DNA of 27,472 bases, from assembly GCA_002352105.1 (NCBI GenBank), contig DEHV01000012.1, forward strand, positions 34,224 through 61,695. Reading direction: 5' to 3'. The notes under the pieces were generated by a model. It was not told where the DNA came from, did no database searches, and saw only the letters and a list, made by a program, of their open reading frames with translations. Positions 22,240 through 27,472 of this stretch are shown piece after piece. A program made the position numbers and the translations under genes. The stretch's first letter is position 1; every line of letters starts with the position of its first letter. The DNA is from Chitinophagaceae bacterium UBA2791. Lineage in GTDB: Bacteria > Bacteroidota > Bacteroidia > Chitinophagales > Chitinophagaceae.

Positions 22240-22535
22240 TCATAGGGAAAAATTACAATTAGCGGGCCATGCGTTAACCTGGTCGACATTTTCCGGGAAA
22301 ACAGTCCGCCGTTTTAATGAATACCAAAGCCTTCCGCATTTTGTTGAATAAGTTCTACATCGTTGCGCGGGGGACTATGAATATTACCATATGTGATATT
22401 CGAATATACGTACTCGTGCCCGGAGCGTTCATTCCTAAATAGGGAGGAAAATGATTTTTCTCTTTCCGAAATATTGAAACCTGAATTCGTAAATGATATT
22501 GATTTATAGGCGGTACTTTCGATCTGCTTTAAAAG
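22240..22535. other. Intergenic stretch upstream of the tRNA-like element
   Basis: Nearly 300 bp without a supported gene, between the start of the CinA-like gene and the tRNA-like element. It contains the palindrome ATATTCGAATAT near 22395 and a purine-rich GGGAGG before an 8-codon frame starting near 22451. TACTTTCG at 22514-22521 matches the -7 element at seven of eight positions, upstream of the tRNA-like element. A minus-strand frame of 104 codons (22314-22628) runs through the tRNA-like element in reverse and is probably not coding. Confidence 0.4.
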
Positions 22536-22599
22536 TGTTACGATCCTGAATGGAGGGCAAGCTTTGGCTTTGCAGATGGTTCGATTCCATCCGTAACCA
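22536..22599 (+). pseudogene. tRNA-like element (degenerate tRNA or tRNA mimic)
   Basis: The 3' half is textbook: T-stem GATGG (22575-22579), T-loop TTCGATT, CCATC (22587-22591), acceptor strand CGTAACC (22592-22598) and a discriminator A. Upstream, TGTTACG (22536-22542) pairs with that acceptor strand at six of seven positions. An arm GCAAG-CTTTGGC-TTTGC (22557-22573) has a 7-nt loop with T at position 33 and TTG in the anticodon place. But the D-arm is short, position 8 is not T, the variable region is a single base, and the total is only 64 nt. It has a weak -7 element 15 bp upstream and a strong terminator 39 bp downstream. It may be a decayed tRNA, an att-site remnant or a tRNA mimic. 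Confidence 0.35.
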
Positions 22600-22637
22600 C
22601 GAGGTCTACGTTTCTCTCTTACAAGCAATCGTTAGAT

Positions 22638-22665
22638 AACCCTCTGTTTCTACAGAGGGTTTTTT
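22638..22665 (+). terminator. Strong plus-strand terminator
   Basis: AACCCTCTGT (22638-22647) and ACAGAGGGTT (22652-22661) form a perfect 10-bp stem with loop TTCT, followed by a T-run to 22665. It overlaps the last codons of the minus-strand RND gene but is T-rich only on the plus side. It therefore implies a plus-strand transcript in the preceding gap. Confidence 0.8.
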
Positions 22666-25031
22666 CTTCCTTTTGAGGTAGACAGTAATAAGGCGGGTAA
22701 AAATACCAGGTTGGTGAAAGTGGCCATCACCAGCGTCAGCGAGGTGAGCCAGCCCAGCGCCTGCGTGCCGCCGAAGCCGCTGAAGCAAAAGATCACAAAA
22801 CCTGCGATCAGGACCAGCGAGGTATAAATAATGCTGATGCCTGTTTTGTGAATGGTATCAATGACTACCTGGATAGAGGGAGCGCCGCCGCTCCTTACTC
22901 CCTGGTTGGAGGCTTTTAACTCCTGTTTGTAATTGACCAGGAACCGGATCGTGATATCTATGGCGATGCCCAAGGCGACGGAAAACACCAGCACGGTAGA
23001 AGGCTTGATCCTCACGCCAACCCAACCCATAACGCCTGCAGTGATAACCAGGGGAATAACATTGGGGATCAGCGAGCACAATAGGATCCTGAACGACCTG
23101 AACAGGTACAGCATACACAGGGCGATGAGTAAAAACGCCCAGAGCACGCTCTCCTTGAGTCCGCTTATAATAAAGGAAGAGCCTTCGAGGAAGGTAACGC
23201 TGGAGCCTGTCAGCTCTATATGGTAAGAAGCAGTGTCAAATATTTTCCGGCTTTCCTGGTCGATCGTCGATAATAGCTTTTCCAATTCGCTGCTGCCGAT
23301 ATCCGCCATGTTTGCGCTGATACGGGCGCGCTGCCTGCTGGTATCCATAAAGCTCGACACCAGCCTGTTGAAGTTGTTGTTCTTTGCGGCGCTGTCTTGC
23401 CTGCCGGGCGCCAGGTACTGCGCCAGGAAGGCAATATCAAATGAATTGGGGAGCGCGTAATTGGCGCTGTCGCCGTCATAGTAGGCCTGCCTTGCAAACT
23501 TCATTCCTTCCACGATGGAAAGCGGGCGGGTCATCTCCGGCCGCTGAGCGATAAAGGAAGACAACTGATCGATCTTTTCAAAAGTCTTTAGCGGGTTGCT
23601 GCGGAGTCCGTTCTTTCTTTTGGTATCTACAATGATCTCCAGGGGCATCACTCCCTTAAAATTCTTTTCAAAAAATTTCAGGTCCGTATAGATCTTATCC
23701 GTTTTGGGAAGATCGTCTACAATAAATCCTTCGGCTTTTAACCGGAATATCCCGGCTATCGAAAAGACCAGTATAACGCCGGTAGCCAGGTAGATCAGTT
23801 TGCGATAATTCAACGACCATACCTCGAGCCGGTCGAGGATATTCAGCAGCCACTTGTTATTTAAATAACGCGTATGGCGGGCTTTTGGAGGGGGTAAAAA
23901 ACTCAGGGACGCCGGGATCACGATCAATGAAATAAAAAACAGCGCGAAAATATTTATGCCCGCTACCACGCCGAACTCCTTCAGGATGGCGCTTTTGGTG
24001 AGCGCAAAAACCGCGAATCCTATAGCGGCGGCAATATTACAAAACAAGGTAACCACGCCCATCCTGCTGATCATCTCGAACAACGCCGCTTTTTTGATAT
24101 CGCTTGGCGGCGTTCCCGGCCGTTCCAGGTCTTTGAAGGCGCTATGGTACTTGTTGAGAAAATAAATGCAATTGGGTATGCCGATCACTACGACCAAAGG
24201 AGGAATAAGCGCGTTGAGCAGGGTGATGCTATACCCGAACAGGTGCATGGTTCCGAGGCTCCACAGCACGCCCATCACCACTACCGAAAGCGAGAGCAGC
24301 ATGGCGCTGAAGCTCCTGAAGAAGGCCAGCAGGATCACAGCCGATAGGATCACGGACCCGAACAGGAACCATTGCATTTCGTTGGCCACGCGGGTAGCCA
24401 TATTTGTTCTGATCAGCGGGAGGCCGCTGTAATGCATATCCAGCGAATGGCGCTGTCCGAATGCCTGCGCGGCGTCTACAATATCTTTTACGACATCATT
24501 TCTTTTTTTTGAATTCAACACCGTTTTGTTGATGCTGATGCCAATCAGGTAAGCGTTGGTAGTAGGGTTATAGAGTAGCCCCTGGTAAAAAGGAAGATTA
24601 AGAAAAACAGCCCTGGCGCTATCAATGGTTTCCTGGGTAAGCGGGCCTTTCGGAAAAGCGGGAACCGGTTTTAATTGCTCGGTGAGCGTATCCTTCACCA
24701 GGTTTGTGGCGCCGGGAACGCTCAACACTCCTTCTACGGCATTAATGGTTCTTAGCTTTTCTGCAAGGGCGGAAAAATCATTAAATATTGATTGTTCATA
24801 TAGCCGGTCGGTCTGGAACCCGATGACCATCAGGTTGCCATCTTCCCCAAACTCCTTGCGGAATTCCTGGTAGGCAATATGTTTCGGATTGTCGACGGGG
24901 ATGGCGCGCGTGAATTCATAGCTCATCTGCACCTGCGCCGCATGGTAGGTCATAAAGGCGGTGACGCCCAATACAATAATCAGCAAGGCTACCCTGTATC
25001 GTAAAACAAAACGCGCTATTCGTCCCCACAT
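22650..25031 (-). CDS. MMPL/RND-family transporter
   Basis: A 793-residue inner-membrane transporter with the two-fold RND layout: a helix at the N-terminus (about 14-34), a large periplasmic loop, a bundle of five helices (about 215-380), a helix at 415-430, a second periplasmic loop, and a last bundle (about 635-785). The motif ALGIAIDITIRFLVNY, with an Asp in the fourth helix of the second half, fits the proton-relay GxxxD of MMPL/HpnN-like exporters. It has no adaptor (MFP) or TolC neighbour, so it is more like the stand-alone lipid or hopanoid-type exporters than a drug pump. Substrate is unknown. Its last codons overlap a terminator for the opposite strand. Confidence 0.88.
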   Translation of the reverse strand: MWGRIARFVLRYRVALLIIVLGVTAFMTYHAAQVQMSYEFTRAIPVDNPKHIAYQEFRKEFGEDGNLMVIGFQTDRLYEQSIFNDFSALAEKLRTINAVEGVLSVPGATNLVKDTLTEQLKPVPAFPKGPLTQETIDSARAVFLNLPFYQGLLYNPTTNAYLIGISINKTVLNSKKRNDVVKDIVDAAQAFGQRHSLDMHYSGLPLIRTNMATRVANEMQWFLFGSVILSAVILLAFFRSFSAMLLSLSVVVMGVLWSLGTMHLFGYSITLLNALIPPLVVVIGIPNCIYFLNKYHSAFKDLERPGTPPSDIKKAALFEMISRMGVVTLFCNIAAAIGFAVFALTKSAILKEFGVVAGINIFALFFISLIVIPASLSFLPPPKARHTRYLNNKWLLNILDRLEVWSLNYRKLIYLATGVILVFSIAGIFRLKAEGFIVDDLPKTDKIYTDLKFFEKNFKGVMPLEIIVDTKRKNGLRSNPLKTFEKIDQLSSFIAQRPEMTRPLSIVEGMKFARQAYYDGDSANYALPNSFDIAFLAQYLAPGRQDSAAKNNNFNRLVSSFMDTSRQRARISANMADIGSSELEKLLSTIDQESRKIFDTASYHIELTGSSVTFLEGSSFIISGLKESVLWAFLLIALCMLYLFRSFRILLCSLIPNVIPLVITAGVMGWVGVRIKPSTVLVFSVALGIAIDITIRFLVNYKQELKASNQGVRSGGAPSIQVVIDTIHKTGISIIYTSLVLIAGFVIFCFSGFGGTQALGWLTSLTLVMATFTNLVFLPALLLSTSKGRKNPL

Positions 25032-25178
25032 CGGCGTGTGTGTTATTTCCGGTGAATAAAAATGACCGCCGCAAAGAAACTTATTTTGAAGGGATCGACG
25101 AAGTTTATTTCATTTTTTAACAGGTACCTTTGGAGGATATCGCTAAGGAATGAATTGGCCATCGCGGCGGATTCCTCA

Positions 25179-25186
25179 TTTATTTG
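25179..25186 (+). promoter_or_regulatory. Possible recO -7 element
   Basis: TTTATTTG matches TAnnTTTG at seven of eight positions and ends seven bases before the preferred recO ATG at 25194, which would give a very short leader. Confidence 0.3.
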
Positions 25187-25193
25187 CGGCGCA

Positions 25194-25931
25194 ATGAACC
25201 ACAAAACTAAAGGTATAATATTAAAAACGACGAAGTACGGAGAAACCAGCATCGTCGCCAATATATACACCGAGTTGTTCGGCATACAATCCTACCTGGT
25301 AAACGGCGTCAGGGGCATGTCTAAAAAAGGGGGAATAAAATCCAATCTTTTTCAGCCTGCCGCCATCCTGGACCTGGTAGTGTATCACAATGAACTGAAG
25401 AACCTGCAGCGGATAAAGGAGTTCAAATGGGGGAGGCTATACGAGCATCTTTTTTTTGACGTGTTTAAGAATTCCGTTAGCCTGTTCATGATCGAGCTTT
25501 TGCAGAGAAGCCTTAAACAACCTGAACCGAACGCCGATCTGTTTCATTTCATTGAGGATGCTTTGCTGCGTCTCGACGAAGCCGGCGAAGTTGTGGTTGC
25601 CAACTACCCGTTGTATTTCGCGCTGCACCTGAGCGGCTTTTTTGGCTTCCGGATGAGCGATAAATATTCGGACCGTTTGCCGGCGCTTGATTTAAAAGAA
25701 GGAGAGTTTGTTGCCGAGGCCCCCGCTCATCCTTATTTCCTGGAAGGAGAATACAGCCGGCTTACGTCTATGCTGTTACGAACCATGCAGCCTCATGAAT
25801 TGCATGAGATAAAACTGAACCAGGAAAAAAGAAGAGTGTTGCTGCACGCCTACGAAATGTATTATGCGCTGCATATACAGGATTTCGGAACGCTGAAAAC
25901 GCTTCCGGTATTGGAAGCTATACTATCCTGA
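25194..25931 (+). CDS. recO: DNA repair protein RecO
   Basis: RecO, with RecR, loads RecA on SSB-coated single-stranded DNA during gap repair. The ATG at 25194 gives 245 residues and the standard start HKTKGIILKTTKYGETSIV. An upstream ATG at 25062 would add 44 residues with no similarity to RecO. The N-terminal OB-fold covers about 1-80 (YTELFGIQSYLVNGVRGMSK), followed by the helical C-terminal domain. The zinc-binding cysteine cluster of many RecO proteins is absent: only aromatic and acidic residues occupy that region (LSGFFGFRMSDKYSD), which I recall as common in Bacteroidota. It diverges from the RND gene and converges with the TlpA-like gene, stops six bases apart. Confidence 0.92.
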   Translation: MNHKTKGIILKTTKYGETSIVANIYTELFGIQSYLVNGVRGMSKKGGIKSNLFQPAAILDLVVYHNELKNLQRIKEFKWGRLYEHLFFDVFKNSVSLFMIELLQRSLKQPEPNADLFHFIEDALLRLDEAGEVVVANYPLYFALHLSGFFGFRMSDKYSDRLPALDLKEGEFVAEAPAHPYFLEGEYSRLTSMLLRTMQPHELHEIKLNQEKRRVLLHAYEMYYALHIQDFGTLKTLPVLEAILS

Positions 25932-25937
25932 ACCGGA

Positions 25938-27125
25938 TCACTTGATCACTTCTTCGAGCTTCTCCATCAGGTCGGCTCCCCTCAATCCTTCTGCAATGAT
26001 CACGCCCTGCGGGTCGATCAGTACATTGTAAGGGATGCCCTCGAATTTAAAGATATCCACCGAAGCGCTGTTCCAGTATGCAAGATCGCTGATATGGGTC
26101 CAGTCCAAATGATCTTCCCTGATCGCTTCCAACCAGTTCGATTTTTCCTTGTCGAGCGAAACGCCGAGGATGGTGAAGTTTTTATTCTTGAAGGCATTAT
26201 ACGCTTTCACCACATTGGGGTTTTCTACCCTGCATGGCCCGCACCAGCTTGCCCAGAAATCAACCAGCACATATTTTCCTTTAAACGAAGAAAGGGAAAC
26301 GTTCTTGCCATTCACATCGGGCATGGTAAGTTCAGGAGCCTGCTTTCCAACCCAGGAGGTTTGTTGCGTTTGCGCCATGGCCGCCTTCCTGATCTCAAGC
26401 TGTTTTTTCAGGAACTCGAGGCTGGTATCCGAGGGATATTTCCCAATCATTTTGTCGAGCGAAGATTCATATTCGTTCTCAGGAAGCGTATTGGATCCTG
26501 TGCCAAGCACAAAGGCGGCTACGGTAGGGTGCTCAACAGCCGAAAGAAAGGTCTTAAGATAGTCGTTGACGGCAGTCAGCGAGTTGTTTTTTTCATTGGT
26601 GGCCCGCAGCAATAAGCTATCTGCCGCATTGTACATTTTCAGGCTGTCCAGCCTCTTAAAGGCATCGTTGGCGGCATTGCTTTTTTCGCTGTAACCAAAT
26701 ATAAAATCGCGCAGCTGCGCGCTGGCGGCTGAACCCTCAACAGTATAATATTTGTCCTTATCATTCAGGTCGATCGTAAGCTGGATCTCATGATTGTCGT
26801 TCACCAGGGGGATCATCGGTCCGTTCTCGATCATCACATCGTATAAGCCTTCGCCCTTCACCTGGCCGTTCAGGGCAAAGGTATTCCGGCTGGGGGTAAT
26901 GTATACGCTGTCCAGTTGAACAGGCGCCGTTTCATTGCCGAAGGGGATCTCGAACAGAAAAAGTTTCAGCGAATCGTTCCTGAACGTTTCAGGAAACTGC
27001 GCCATTATGGCTTCCACGTTTTTTATTTCCCCGGTTACGGCCAGCGAACCTGTTTTGGTTTGTTTGCAGGAAATAAGGATGATCAACGCTGCAGTTATCC
27101 CTATCAGATTGTATTGAATTTTCAT
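25938..27125 (-). CDS. TlpA-type thioredoxin-like lipoprotein with DUF4369-like domain
   Basis: A 395-residue extracytoplasmic thiol-disulfide oxidoreductase. The ATG at 27125 is preferred because it opens a lipoprotein signal (KIQYNLIGITAALIILISC). The longer frame from 27203 places 26 hydrophilic residues before it. The first part (about 28-130) is DUF4369-like (SLAVTGEIKNVEA, then NTFALNGQVKGEGLYDV). A helical spacer follows, then an AhpC/TSA-Redoxin domain from about 265 (VGKQAPELTMPDVNGKNVSL) with the redox motif W-C295-G-P-C298 and the cis-Pro loop FEGIPYNVLIDPQG. Such proteins reduce periplasmic disulfides, for example in cytochrome c maturation. It lies 78 bp downstream of gatB on the same strand and may be co-transcribed with it. 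Confidence 0.9.
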   Translation of the reverse strand: MKIQYNLIGITAALIILISCKQTKTGSLAVTGEIKNVEAIMAQFPETFRNDSLKLFLFEIPFGNETAPVQLDSVYITPSRNTFALNGQVKGEGLYDVMIENGPMIPLVNDNHEIQLTIDLNDKDKYYTVEGSAASAQLRDFIFGYSEKSNAANDAFKRLDSLKMYNAADSLLLRATNEKNNSLTAVNDYLKTFLSAVEHPTVAAFVLGTGSNTLPENEYESSLDKMIGKYPSDTSLEFLKKQLEIRKAAMAQTQQTSWVGKQAPELTMPDVNGKNVSLSSFKGKYVLVDFWASWCGPCRVENPNVVKAYNAFKNKNFTILGVSLDKEKSNWLEAIREDHLDWTHISDLAYWNSASVDIFKFEGIPYNVLIDPQGVIIAEGLRGADLMEKLEEVIK

Positions 27126-27203
27126 AAATAGTGTTTCGTGAAGCGGCGGCCATTTACGGTCTGCCATTGGCGTTATAGAATTTTTAAATAAGAATGATCT
27201 CAA

Positions 27204-27472
27204 TCAGGATTGTAATTTTTTCAATAATAATTCATTGGTAAGTTTTGGATCGGCCTTTCCTTTGGATGCTTTTTTCACTTCGCCTACAAATAATCCGATC
27301 AATCCTTTTTTGCCTTTTTTATATTCCAGCACTTTGTCGGGCATCTTGTTCAGCGTTTCTTCCACCCAGGCTTCCACGCTTGCTTCGTCGGCATCCTGCG
27401 CAAGGTTTTTTTCCGCCATGATATCCCGCGCGGTCTTATGGGGCGCTTTGATAAGCTCGGGGAAAACAGCGG
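27204..27472 (-). CDS. gatB: Asp/Glu-tRNA amidotransferase subunit B, C-terminal part only
   Basis: The frame is open to the right edge of the window, so only about the last 89 residues are present. The sequence FPELIKAPHKTARDIMAEKN, followed by WVEETLNKMPDKVLEYKKGK and KGLIGLFVGEVKKASKGKADP, is the C-terminal GatB/YqeY tail domain, which contacts the tRNA. In the GatCAB complex GatB is the kinase-amidotransferase subunit converting Glu-tRNA(Gln) or Asp-tRNA(Asn) to the amidated forms. A stand-alone YqeY protein also ends this way, but the NKMPDKVLEYKKGKKGLIG form fits GatB. The ATG at 27419 is internal. Confidence 0.88.
   Translation of the reverse strand, partial: AVFPELIKAPHKTARDIMAEKNLAQDADEASVEAWVEETLNKMPDKVLEYKKGKKGLIGLFVGEVKKASKGKADPKLTNELLLKKLQS

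Noticed and set aside
22314..22628. 104-codon minus-strand frame between the CinA-like and RND genes
   Set aside because: It reads the tRNA-like element in reverse (giving NRT from the T-loop), has no recognisable domain and lacks coding-like composition; such frames across tRNA sequences are usually spurious.
22240..22640. tmRNA (ssrA) or RNase P RNA in this plus-strand gap
   Set aside because: No ALAA-type tag frame, no tmRNA 5' end and no RNase P core motifs were found.
25062..25193. N-terminal extension of recO from an upstream ATG
   Set aside because: The added 44 residues do not resemble RecO, and the standard family start lies at 25194 with a nearby -7-like element.

Overview
The window looks like an ordinary chromosomal segment of a Bacteroidota bacterium, most likely of the Chitinophagaceae or a close relative. 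This placement is an inference. It rests on repeated matches to the Bacteroidota promoter element TAnnTTTG, weak or absent Shine-Dalgarno sequences, and family types typical of the phylum: a short GyrB, HmuY with a TonB receptor, DUF6607, TlpA with a DUF4369-like domain, and a cysteine-rich CWC/DUF5522 protein. There is no phage, transposon, CRISPR array or rRNA operon.

Layout. Positions 1-3394 (+) carry the end of a LUD-domain gene, lpxH with an overlapping exported protein, and an MscS channel. A MerR-type regulator with a long disordered N-terminus (3619-4473, -) faces away from gyrB (4752-6731, +) across a gap that holds a direct repeat. A 67-aa protein ends at a strong terminator and converges on serS (-). 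A 114-aa conserved-looking protein diverges from serS and is followed by an unusual folded element (8997-9091) and a terminator. Then come gcvH and a VanZ-like gene (+), and a gap holding a probable minus-strand small RNA (about 10124-10316). prfA (-) and an amidohydrolase (+) diverge.

Positions 13032-16880 (+) hold a small DUF6686-like protein, a cobalamin riboswitch controlling the B12-independent methionine synthase metE, a cysteine-rich CWC/DUF5522 protein, and a hotdog acyl-CoA thioesterase. Positions 17084-21617 (+) form a compact putative heme-uptake operon: TonB receptor, HmuY-like lipoprotein and DUF6607 protein, closed by a strong hairpin terminator. On the minus strand follow a CinA/PncC-like protein, a gap with a tRNA-like element and its own terminator on the plus strand, and an MMPL/RND transporter. 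recO (+) then converges on a TlpA-like lipoprotein, and the C-terminal end of gatB closes the window.

The genes are mainly housekeeping: lipid A synthesis, topology, translation, one-carbon metabolism and repair. The heme operon and the metE riboswitch are the regulated or accessory parts. The best candidates for something undescribed are non-coding: the Y-shaped element after the 114-aa gene, the minus-strand small RNA candidate upstream of the 3' end of prfA, and the tRNA-like element between the CinA-like and RND genes. No clear new multi-gene system was found.
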